Shown here piece by piece: positions 1-6,345 of a stretch of 7,469 bases of DNA. The notes below the pieces were generated by a model, which did not search any database, had not been told where the DNA came from, and saw only the letters and a program-made list of their open reading frames with translations. How positions within the stretch are numbered: the stretch's first letter is position 1; the number at the start of each line of letters is the position of its first letter. Origin of the DNA: Acidimicrobiia bacterium (GTDB taxonomy: Bacteria; Actinomycetota; Acidimicrobiia; Spongiisociales; SHLN01); NCBI GenBank assembly GCA_030624805.1, contig JAUXJL010000092.1, positions 1 to 7,469 on the forward strand, read 5' to 3'. Position numbers and translations under genes: made by a program.

Positions 1-1245
1 ATCGATGTCGGCCCCCTTGATGTCGAGGCCACGCTGACCGTTCCGACTCGCTTCACGCACGGTGTGGCCGACCACCCGGTAGGCCGTGCGATAGTCGACA
101 CCGGCCTCGAGCATCACGTATTCGGCAAGATCGGTGGACTGTGAGAACCCACCCTCGAGTTGTCGGAAGAGCCGCTCATGTCTCACCTTGAGGGTCGACA
201 CCACCCCCGTCATCAGAACCGTTATCCGGCGGGCCAGGCCGAGCGCCCGGGGCACCTCACCGTAGGCGTATATGTAGTTGTCGCCGCGCGCCGAGGGTGT
301 CTTGATAACCGACAGGAAGCCCGAGAGGCGGCCGATCAGCACGCCGGACGCTCCCCGAACGATCGCCAACGCGTACGGGTTCCGCTTCTGTGGCATGAGC
401 ACGCTGGCACGCGTGTAGGGGCCGGCGAGTTCGACGTAGTCGAACTCGGGGCTGTCCCAGATCTCGAGGTCCTCAGCGAGCTTGCTTTCGTTCGATATCA
501 GGCTGGTTGTGATCGACAGGAGCGAGATCAACACATCGGTCTGCCACATCGCATCACGGGTGTGTTCGATGATGCCTCCGAAGCCGAGGGAGTTGGCGAT
601 CTCGAATCGGTCGTTGAGTAATCTCGTTCCGTTGACACACCCGGCTCCTCCCGGGCTCAGATTCACCGATACGAGTTCGGTCAGGAGCCGCCGTATATCG
701 CGGGCGGCCGGGGCGGCGAACCCGAGCACATAGTGGCCAAACGTCGACGGCTGCGCGTGTTGCAGATAGGTCTGATCTGGCATGTACGTTTCGGCGTGGT
801 CGGTCGCAATCACCGCGATCGCTTCGATAAATTCTGCGGCTGCGATGACTAGCTCTGCGCACATCCGGCGCAGCACCAGCCGCAACGCAACCCGGGTTGC
901 TTCGCGCCTCGGACGTCCGGCATGCAACCAACCGGAAGCGTCTCCGATCAGCTCTGTGAAGTGCTTTTCACGGCAGTTGTAGGTCTCGCCACACGTGGGG
1001 TCATACGGGAAGTCGTCGGGGGACGTCTCATGTGCCTCGAGCAGGACCCGGGAGAGGTCTCGGAGGGCGGCGTCGGGTACCAGGCCTCTGCCGTGCAGAT
1101 CGAGGACGTGGGCCATGTCGGCCAGGTTCAACCCATGAGGGAGATACGGCGCGTCAGCGATCTCGGTCGCGAAGCCGGCATCGATCAGAGATTGCGCAGG
1201 GGCGAGCTCAGATGGTCCGGCCAGCCTATGAAGATCGTCGGTCAT
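1..1245 (-). CDS. Argininosuccinate-lyase-like aspartase/fumarase superfamily enzyme, probable CoM-pathway lyase (3' end cut off)
   Basis: An open frame of 415 codons starts at ATG 1245-1243 and runs off the left edge without a stop, so the C-terminus is missing. The superfamily signature is clear at residues 281-290 (S-V-L-M-P-Q-K-R-N-P), with the first, catalytic-type Ser kept as S281. Further family regions are residues 156-171 (P-D-Q-T-Y-L-Q-H-A-Q-P), matching the ASL stretch PGYTHLQ.AQP, and 197-206 (SPGGAGCVNG), matching ASL's SPLGAGA. It is probably not a true argininosuccinate lyase. The active-site His of THLQ is Tyr160, and the substrate-binding HTGRSRND motif reads H-A-G-R-P-R-R-E at 108-115. 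Its ATG overlaps the stop of the upstream PLP-enzyme gene (ATGA), so the two are probably coupled. In Xanthobacter, two AFS proteins (XcbC1, XcbD1) belong to CoM biosynthesis. This gene is the best candidate for the XcbD-type step after sulfoacrylate formation, perhaps amine addition. The family is certain; the exact reaction is inferred. Confidence 0.85.
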   Translation of the reverse strand, partial: MTDDLHRLAGPSELAPAQSLIDAGFATEIADAPYLPHGLNLADMAHVLDLHGRGLVPDAALRDLSRVLLEAHETSPDDFPYDPTCGETYNCREKHFTELIGDASGWLHAGRPRREATRVALRLVLRRMCAELVIAAAEFIEAIAVIATDHAETYMPDQTYLQHAQPSTFGHYVLGFAAPAARDIRRLLTELVSVNLSPGGAGCVNGTRLLNDRFEIANSLGFGGIIEHTRDAMWQTDVLISLLSITTSLISNESKLAEDLEIWDSPEFDYVELAGPYTRASVLMPQKRNPYALAIVRGASGVLIGRLSGFLSVIKTPSARGDNYIYAYGEVPRALGLARRITVLMTGVVSTLKVRHERLFRQLEGGFSQSTDLAEYVMLEAGVDYRTAYRVVGHTVREASRNGQRGLDIKGADID

Positions 1246-2210
1246 GCGTCGCCCTCCCGTCCGATAGCATCGATGGCGGTGACCATCCCGCCCGTGTGCC
1301 AGAACACTACGGGCCCTCTCAGGCCCGCGGCAGCTAGCTCCACGAGCACGGCAGCCGTCTTGGCGGTATAGATCGGGTCGAGCACCAAGCCTTCAGTCGT
1401 CCGAGCGGACTCAAGAGCTGCCTGGGCCTTGTCCCATGGTTTCCCGTAGCCAGGCCCGCGGGCATCAATCATCTTCACGTCGACTGCAGGCCGGCTCGCG
1501 CCGAGCAATTCTGAGCATTGCTCGGCAATCGACACAACCTGGGCAGCTGCGGCATCGGGGTCCCGGCTCACGGACGCACCGACGAGCTCGAGCGGGGCGT
1601 CGAGCTCCGACACGCCCGAAGCCAGGCCTCCGAGGGTGCCGCCGGACCCAACACCCACCAGGACGGTGGCCGAATCGAAACCGAGAGCGCCAAGCTGACC
1701 GACGACTTCTCGGGCGGCAAGGTGGTAACCGACCGCTCCAACCGCAGTGGCCCCTCCCCGAGGTATGAGATAGACCTTGCGTCCCGCTTCGGTCAGCTCC
1801 CCGGCCCGTCGTTCTGCGAATCCGTCCACCGATCCTCGATCGTCGCTGCCGGTGAACCGGCAGGTGGCGTTGGCCGTCTCCGCCAGCAATAAGTTGAAGG
1901 GTGGCACCGACGGGCGATCACCGTACAGAATAAGCTCACACGCCAATCCGGCGACGCGGGCGGCTTCCGCCGTCGTCCGGCAAAGGTTGGACTTGGGTCC
2001 CCCCATCACGAGGATGGTGTCGGCGTCCCGCGCCCGGGCGTCGGCGATCAAGAACTCGAGTTTCCGGACCTTGTTCCCGCCAAAGCTGAACCCCGTGAGA
2101 TCGTCCCGTTTGATGAGGAGCTCGTCCAGCCCGAGAACCGACGCCAGCCGGGGCGCCGGCACAAGGGGTGTCGGCAATGGTCCCAGCACGAACCTGTCCG
2201 GCAAGCTCAT
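1242..2210 (-). CDS. xcbE: PLP-dependent D-cysteine desulfhydrase/ACC deaminase-family enzyme, probable CoM biosynthesis enzyme XcbE
   Basis: This 322-residue protein has the usual length of the fold-type II D-cysteine desulfhydrase/ACC deaminase family. K47 in GGNKVRKLE is the expected PLP Schiff-base lysine. The motif at 188-192 (GSGGT) is the cofactor phosphate loop. Tyr255 (GPGYG) and Tyr281 (DPIYTAK) match the family's two active-site tyrosines, and 304-308 (WHTGG) is the C-terminal cofactor-side motif. The substrate loop is altered: family members have (Q)SN(H/Q), here K73-S74-N75-L76. I chose ATG 2210 because it overlaps the preceding stop as TGATG; GTG 2213 and TTG 2216 are in frame just upstream and cannot be excluded. 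In Xanthobacter autotrophicus the homologue XcbE1 belongs to the CoM operon, and as I recall it acts on cysteate. With comA and two AFS genes in the same operon, a biosynthetic role fits better than D-cysteine breakdown. The symbol rests on context plus family, not on a sequence search. Confidence 0.85.
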   Translation of the reverse strand: MSLPDRFVLGPLPTPLVPAPRLASVLGLDELLIKRDDLTGFSFGGNKVRKLEFLIADARARDADTILVMGGPKSNLCRTTAEAARVAGLACELILYGDRPSVPPFNLLLAETANATCRFTGSDDRGSVDGFAERRAGELTEAGRKVYLIPRGGATAVGAVGYHLAAREVVGQLGALGFDSATVLVGVGSGGTLGGLASGVSELDAPLELVGASVSRDPDAAAAQVVSIAEQCSELLGASRPAVDVKMIDARGPGYGKPWDKAQAALESARTTEGLVLDPIYTAKTAAVLVELAAAGLRGPVVFWHTGGMVTAIDAIGREGDA

Positions 2211-3580
2211 CACCAATCGTCCGATTCACGAGACCTCTCAGCCTGGGCCCGCGAAATAACCGCATCCACCATTAGAGCCGCCGACCCTGGGACCGGTTCT
2301 CGGAGCAGCGTATCGATGGTCCCGGCGTCCAAGTAGCGGCTCAGTTCCTGGTCGGCGAGCAAGGCGTCCTTGAAATCGAGGCCGCTTTCCGAACCATGCC
2401 GGAGCACTTGATGCAGCATTTCCTGGCCACGTCGGTGGTCGAGTTTCCCGGTGAGCTCGACGAGTGCTGACTCTGAAGCCCAGTAGCCGTGTGTCAGATC
2501 GAGGTTTTTTGCCATGGCGGACGCATCGACCTCCAGCCCGGCTACGAGTTCACGGGCCAAGCGTAAGGACGTCGCCGTCAGCAAGCAGACTTCAGGAAAC
2601 GCGACCCACTCAGTCTTCCATCCCCGTCCGTCGCGCTCATGACTCTGCACAGACGCGTCGAGCAGAAGTTGTGCGTTTGACCGCACAACCCGCCCCAGCG
2701 TCACAAGATGCTCGGAGCCCTCCGGATTCCGTTTGTGCGGCATGGTGATGCTGCCGACAGCACGACCCGATGCGGATTCGGTCAGCTCTGCCACCTCGGG
2801 CCGTTGTAGTTCATATACCTCGTCGCCGATCCGGGCGAGCGTCGAAGCGATCATCGCGAGGAGCAAGGCAAACTCGACAATTCGGTCCCGGCTGGTCGTC
2901 CACGACATCCCCGGATCTTGCAAGCCGAGTAACTCACAGAAGTCGGCCCTGACCGCCTGGCCGTTTTGGCCGAGCGCGCCGAGCGTGCCGACCGAACCGG
3001 CCAACTGACCGACCAGCCAACGCTCCCGACCCTCGGCAAGTCGATGGATGTGGCGGCGGATCTCGTCAGCCCACGACGCGACCTTGAATCCAAACGTGAT
3101 GACCGACCCGATCTGTCCATGGGTGCGGCCCGCCATGACGAGCGACCGATGCGTCTTGGCCAATTCCAGAATGTCGGTCTCCAACGCGCGGAGCTCAACC
3201 CATGCGATCTCGCCGACCCGCTTCATAGTTAGGGCCGTCCACGTGTCCGTGATGTCCTGCACAGTCGATCCGTAGTACACATACTGCGCGACGCCGGGGG
3301 GTACGACTCTCTCGAGGCCGCGTAATAGTCCCAGGGTCGAATGGCCGGAGCGCTGTGTCTCCCCGGCAACAAAGTCCAGGTCGAGATGTTCGATCGTGGC
3401 CTTGGCTCGGATCTGCTTGGCTGCATCGCTGGGAATGACCCCATTGGCCGCCTGTGCCTCCGCCAATGCAACCAGGATCGTGAGCCACGCCTCGAGCCGG
3501 CCCTGCTCCGAGAAATGTGCCCGCAGCTCGTCCGTGCCCCACAGATGTGCGTACATCGGTGAGTCGGCGATTCGGGACAC
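2210..3580 (-). CDS. Adenylosuccinate-lyase-like aspartase/fumarase superfamily enzyme, probable phosphosulfolactate phosphate-lyase (XcbC-type)
   Basis: The frame is open to 3880, but the first 100 residues are Arg-rich and overlap the upstream gene. The true start is probably GTG 3580, which overlaps that gene's stop as TAGTG and gives 456 residues, normal for this family. The N-terminus (SPMYAHLWGTDE, residues 7-18) resembles adenylosuccinate lyase/3-carboxymuconate cycloisomerase relatives. Active-site landmarks are H80 (RSGHST), the YYGSTVQDITDT stretch (102-113), H154 in GRTHGQ, and the signature G-S-I-T-M-P-H-K-R-N-P at 276-286 with catalytic-type S277. AFS enzymes normally release fumarate. 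XcbC1 of Xanthobacter instead eliminates phosphate from phosphosulfolactate, giving sulfoacrylate, and the position of this gene downstream of comA suggests the same. Purine biosynthesis is unlikely in this context. Which of the two AFS genes here is XcbC and which is XcbD is inferred from operon order and from the better-preserved catalytic residues in this one. Confidence 0.85.
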   Translation of the reverse strand: MSRIADSPMYAHLWGTDELRAHFSEQGRLEAWLTILVALAEAQAANGVIPSDAAKQIRAKATIEHLDLDFVAGETQRSGHSTLGLLRGLERVVPPGVAQYVYYGSTVQDITDTWTALTMKRVGEIAWVELRALETDILELAKTHRSLVMAGRTHGQIGSVITFGFKVASWADEIRRHIHRLAEGRERWLVGQLAGSVGTLGALGQNGQAVRADFCELLGLQDPGMSWTTSRDRIVEFALLLAMIASTLARIGDEVYELQRPEVAELTESASGRAVGSITMPHKRNPEGSEHLVTLGRVVRSNAQLLLDASVQSHERDGRGWKTEWVAFPEVCLLTATSLRLARELVAGLEVDASAMAKNLDLTHGYWASESALVELTGKLDHRRGQEMLHQVLRHGSESGLDFKDALLADQELSRYLDAGTIDTLLREPVPGSAALMVDAVISRAQAERSRESDDW

Positions 3581-4509
3581 TAGTGCTCTGTCGCGGCGGG
3601 CTTGAGATCGACAAAACCCCCCGAAGGCCCATCGGCCAATTGACGTGAGTCGGGCCGACTGAGGGCGATCGCGGCCTCCAGGCCCTCGCGAACGCCCGCC
3701 AGGGTGGAGCCCCAGGGAACGTACACAACAGTGTCTCGCACCTCCATACCGGACTCGAGCAGGCAACATTTCGTCAGGACGACCTTCCCATCGTCCGTGG
3801 CTCGCTGCCGAGGGCAGAAATCCCGCGTCGGAGCGTCCCGGCCGTAGAACCACCGGTGGATCTGTTGGGAACGTGCGCAACCGACCAACGTCCAGTCACG
3901 ATATTGGGGCCGCTGATCGAGATAGCTCAGGTTGGCCCGACCATCATCGGTCGCCGCGCCCGCACACGGGAGCAGATACTCGCCCGTTCCGTCTACCAGA
4001 TCGTCGAGATCGACGACATCGGGTACGAGCACGATCGGCGGCAGGTCCTCACTCATATCGATGATGCGTCTTGCCTGGTCGACCAGTTTCGCCGGGTGGG
4101 GCGGAACCACGTCGCGCACCACAATCTCGAGCGGCTGTGGATCAACGATGAAGCTCAGGTGCTCATAGCGGCCAATGACTGCGACGCAGCGCTTGTCGGG
4201 GGCGTGGCGCTGAGCCGCGACCGCCAGATGAGATGGGATTCCGGTGTCGGCCTCAGGATCACGGATCAACGCGCATTCGTCTCGGCCCGCGATGAGCTCG
4301 ACACCGGTGATCGGAGAGAACAAAGGCTCCTCGGAATCCTTTTCGACCCGGATCAGCGCCATGCTCCCCTCGGCGACTACCACGACGTAGCGGGTCCGCC
4401 GGTACGTTTCGCGCCCGAGGAAGAACTCCTCGATGCTCCGACGGCTCAGGTCGAGGTCGACGTCAGCGATGGCTACTTGCCGGTACCGATCCGGCATCAG
4501 ATTGGTCAT
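3580..4509 (-). CDS. Unrecognised conserved-looking protein in the CoM operon, candidate for an unassigned pathway step
   Basis: I do not recognise the family of this 309-residue protein. It is a real gene: ATG 4509 overlaps the comA stop as ATGA, its TAG overlaps the next gene's GTG, and the translation looks like a soluble globular protein with no signal peptide or membrane segment. Visible landmarks are an acidic, Arg-rich N-terminus, hydrophobic strands near 40-55 and 157-164, a PPHPAKL element at 136-142, and a C-terminal half with spaced cysteines: C182, C211 (LVGCARS), C232 (RDFCPRQ) and a vicinal pair C248-C249 (TKCCLLE). The rest of the chain has only C79 and C108. The cysteines could ligate metal or an Fe-S cluster, or carry sulfur. 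The known parts of the CoM pathway leave a late carbonyl-to-thiol conversion needing sulfur delivery. This gene's place between comA and the first lyase makes it a candidate for that step or for a partner protein. That is inference only. Confidence 0.85.
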   Translation of the reverse strand: MTNLMPDRYRQVAIADVDLDLSRRSIEEFFLGRETYRRTRYVVVVAEGSMALIRVEKDSEEPLFSPITGVELIAGRDECALIRDPEADTGIPSHLAVAAQRHAPDKRCVAVIGRYEHLSFIVDPQPLEIVVRDVVPPHPAKLVDQARRIIDMSEDLPPIVLVPDVVDLDDLVDGTGEYLLPCAGAATDDGRANLSYLDQRPQYRDWTLVGCARSQQIHRWFYGRDAPTRDFCPRQRATDDGKVVLTKCCLLESGMEVRDTVVYVPWGSTLAGVREGLEAAIALSRPDSRQLADGPSGGFVDLKPAATEH

Positions 4510-5279
4510 GTCTGAGCACCGGGATCGATTCCGATACCAAGTGTGTCGCCCCGCAACCCCCGACGAAGCGCTTCCAGTCCGAGCACATCATTCGGTGCGA
4601 TATTCCCGAGCGATACGTCCGGGCCGTATGCGCGAATGAGGGCAGCTTGTTGTGAAGTCCTCGGAGCTTCAAAGATGACCTGCTCGATTCCGACCGCATT
4701 GGCGATCGACTCGACCACGTCCCACTTGACTACCCCATCAGGTTGGTAGAGGCCGACAGTTCCGCTCTCCCGGCCCTCGGCGACAACCCAGGTGGCGCCC
4801 GCATCGAGGTCAAGGACCATCTCTTCCGCCCAAGCCGAGCCGGACACCTGATCCTGCGGGTCTTTACTCCCGATCTCCGACATCACGACGAAGTCGACGG
4901 CCGCGATCTCGATGAGGCGGCGCTTTTCGGCTCCTGACATGCGAGCCGCACCGTTGGACACCTCGACGGAGGGGAACCCGAGGTCTTTGGCCCAGGCCAA
5001 ACAGTCGAGCTGCTTCGACTCGATCCAGGCGGCTTCGAGCAGGGTGCCTCCCACACAGGCCGTGACACCGGCATCGCCGAGCACCTGGACCTTCTTGCCG
5101 GCGGTCGGGTCGAGGTAGCTGGTCCCGAAGCCGAATTTCCAAACATCCGCGTATTCGGCGATCACATCCAACTGGCCGCGAAGATGCTCAATCGGGACGC
5201 CAGTATCGATCACGTGGGTAAGGCCCAGGCGCCGTGGTTTGCTCGAGCGGTCGCTGCGGCCCACTGACCACGGTGTCAT
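4506..5279 (-). CDS. comA: Phosphosulfolactate synthase, first enzyme of coenzyme M biosynthesis
   Basis: This 257-residue protein has the length of the ComA family (about 250). ComA adds sulfite to phosphoenolpyruvate to give (2R)-phosphosulfolactate in the cytoplasm. Family motifs run the full length: KFGFGTS (48-54), GGTLLE (77-82), EVSNG (106-110), SEIGSKD (134-140), AEGRESG (167-173), IFEAPRTSQQ (202-211) and VSLGNIAP (222-229, usually VNLGNI). I chose ATG 5279 because AGGAG lies 5 bases upstream (5285-5289); an in-frame TTG at 5297 lies upstream of that ribosome site and is unlikely. It is the first gene of the five-gene operon and overlaps the next gene by ATGA. The family also includes plant HSA32 and Bacillus YitD proteins of other roles. 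The downstream AFS and PLP genes point to CoM synthesis as in Xanthobacter XcbB1. The family call is very sure; the pathway is strongly supported by context. Confidence 0.93.
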   Translation of the reverse strand: MTPWSVGRSDRSSKPRRLGLTHVIDTGVPIEHLRGQLDVIAEYADVWKFGFGTSYLDPTAGKKVQVLGDAGVTACVGGTLLEAAWIESKQLDCLAWAKDLGFPSVEVSNGAARMSGAEKRRLIEIAAVDFVVMSEIGSKDPQDQVSGSAWAEEMVLDLDAGATWVVAEGRESGTVGLYQPDGVVKWDVVESIANAVGIEQVIFEAPRTSQQAALIRAYGPDVSLGNIAPNDVLGLEALRRGLRGDTLGIGIDPGAQT

Positions 5280-5385
5280 GACGTCTCCTATACTCAACGC
5301 CCGTGTACTTTCCTGTAAGCATAGGCCGCAGGCGGTCTAGCAACCACGGCCGAGCAGTGCCGTCCCGGAGAGGCAGGTTGGGTCT
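5280..5385. promoter_or_regulatory. Divergent intergenic region between comA and the AIR-synthase-like gene
   Basis: These 106 bases are the only substantial non-coding DNA in the window and must carry the start signals of both the leftward CoM operon and the rightward AIR-like gene, unless either is read from elsewhere. On the minus strand TTGCTA (5338-5343) and TATGCT (5318-5323) resemble -35 and -10 boxes, but their 14-base spacing is too short for a standard sigma-70 promoter, so I do not call a promoter. A small imperfect dyad (ACGGC at 5346-5350, GCCGT at 5359-5363, 8-base loop) could be an operator half-site pair or chance in GC-rich DNA. For the plus-strand gene, AGG at 5375-5377 lies 8 bases before its TTG start. 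Shared regulation of the two transcripts is possible but not shown. Confidence 0.4.
5285..5289 (-). promoter_or_regulatory. Shine-Dalgarno sequence of comA
   Basis: On the minus strand AGGAG lies 5 bases before ATG 5279. It is the strongest ribosome-binding site in the operon and decides the comA start. The four downstream genes have overlapping stop/start codons and no comparable site, so their translation is probably coupled to that of comA. Confidence 0.8.
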
Positions 5386-6336
5386 TTGACGACGTTGCAT
5401 CGGGTGGCGGAGGCTTACCGAAACCATGCCGGAGTCGCCCAGAAGGCCCCGATCGCCTCGGTATCGCGGGTGTTAGGAGCCACGGACTGGCTGACCGGAC
5501 CTGGTGACGACGGCGCTCTTGTCCCAACGCGTGGAGGCCAGGTCGTGGTGGGCGGAGAAGCTATGTTCCCGCCTTTTATTGATGCCGATCCGAGAGGGGC
5601 AGGCTTCGCGGCAGTTCTCGCCAACGTCAACGATCTGGCCGCTATGGGCGCTGCCCCACTGGCCATCCTCGACACAGTGGTCGCACCGGCCGGCATCGCG
5701 GGGTTGGTGCTCGAGGGCCTGCAGGACGCAAGCCGGATGTATGACGTCCCCATCGTCGGCGGACATTTGACCGTGCGTGATGGCCCAGCGTCCGTGTCGG
5801 CTTTTGGCATTGGCGAAGCGACCGCAATTTTGTCGGTACGGAACGTTCGACCCGGACAGGTGGTGCTCCTCGCGTGTGCGCTGGACGGCACCATGCGGGC
5901 GGATTTTCCCTTCTTTGCGTCCTTCAATGAGCGACGCGACCAGATGGCCGGTGACGTGCGGATCCTGGCGGAGGTGGCGGCGGCCGGCGATTCGGTCGCT
6001 GCCAAGGACGTAAGTATGGCCGGACTCCTCGGATCCCTTGCCATGTTGCTCGAGGCCCGCCAGGCCGGCGCGATTTTGGACCTCGATGCGATCCCGCTAC
6101 CCAGGGACGTGGCTCTGGAACAGTGGCTCGTAGCCTTCCCGGCCTTCGCATTTCTTCTCTGCACCGATGCGGACCGCATCGAAGCATGTCGGCAGCCGTT
6201 CGTCGAACGGGGTCTCACATGTCAGCAGATCGGTGAGGTCACAAACACCGGCGAACTGGTCGTCGCCCACCGTGGCGAGTCGGAAGCACTCGTACGGTTC
6301 CCGGAAGACCATCTCACTGGAATCCCCCCGCTGTAG
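5386..6336 (+). CDS. AIR-synthase-related protein of the sll0787/MSMEG_0567 C-terminal family (NitF-like)
   Basis: This 316-residue protein has the PurM/AIR-synthase fold. Visible landmarks are GDDGALV (40-46, the ATP-site Asp region), NVNDLAAMGAAPLA (80-93), VGGHLTVRDG (124-133), the second-domain KDVSMAGLLGSLAMLLE stretch (207-223) and FPAFAFLLCTD (251-261), which is typical of the sll0787/MSMEG_0567 subgroup rather than of PurM. The substrate is unknown for the subgroup; by fold it should use ATP to activate an amide or carboxylate. The family usually sits in the Nit1C cluster (nitrilase, radical SAM, GNAT, AIR, flavoprotein), which has been linked to cyanide/nitrile nitrogen use in Pseudomonas. 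The start is TTG 5386, with AGG 8 bases upstream; GTG 5404 is an alternative. It is divergent from comA and convergent with the GNAT gene, with only 9 bases between their stops. Confidence 0.85.
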   Translation: MTTLHRVAEAYRNHAGVAQKAPIASVSRVLGATDWLTGPGDDGALVPTRGGQVVVGGEAMFPPFIDADPRGAGFAAVLANVNDLAAMGAAPLAILDTVVAPAGIAGLVLEGLQDASRMYDVPIVGGHLTVRDGPASVSAFGIGEATAILSVRNVRPGQVVLLACALDGTMRADFPFFASFNERRDQMAGDVRILAEVAAAGDSVAAKDVSMAGLLGSLAMLLEARQAGAILDLDAIPLPRDVALEQWLVAFPAFAFLLCTDADRIEACRQPFVERGLTCQQIGEVTNTGELVVAHRGESEALVRFPEDHLTGIPPL

Positions 6337-6345
6337 GAGTCTGCC

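Noticed and set aside
1..1245. True argininosuccinate lyase of arginine biosynthesis
   Set aside because: The catalytic His and the substrate motif are changed, and no arginine genes are nearby; the neighbours are CoM genes.
160..1371. Several plus- and minus-strand open frames of 66-153 codons
   Set aside because: They are other-frame shadows of the ASL-like gene, whose frame carries the superfamily signatures throughout.
2210..3580. Purine adenylosuccinate lyase or 3-carboxymuconate cycloisomerase
   Set aside because: There are no purine or protocatechuate genes around it; operon context with comA favours the XcbC-type role.
3581..3880. N-terminal extension of about 100 residues on the adenylosuccinate-lyase-like protein
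   Set aside because: The extension is Arg/Gly/Pro-rich, has no family match and lies wholly inside the upstream gene. GTG 3580, overlapping the upstream stop, gives a normal N-terminus and length.
3856..4515. Long plus-strand open frame (219 codons)
   Set aside because: It is antisense to the 309-residue gene, with no recognisable domain and no ribosome site; such shadows are common in GC-rich DNA.
4506..5279. HSA32/YitD-type ComA homologue with no role in CoM
   Set aside because: The co-operonic AFS pair and PLP enzyme match the bacterial CoM gene set, though homology alone would not exclude it.
5280..5297. Upstream TTG start for comA
   Set aside because: It lies upstream of the AGGAG ribosome site that is correctly spaced for ATG 5279, and it adds six residues not typical of the family.
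5415..6218. Long minus-strand open frame (267 codons)
   Set aside because: It is antisense to the well-supported AIR-like gene, with low-complexity Ser/Arg/Ala/Pro composition.
6337..6345. Bidirectional terminator between the convergent AIR and GNAT genes
   Set aside because: The 9-base gap and its flanks show no clear GC-rich stem followed by a T run on either strand.
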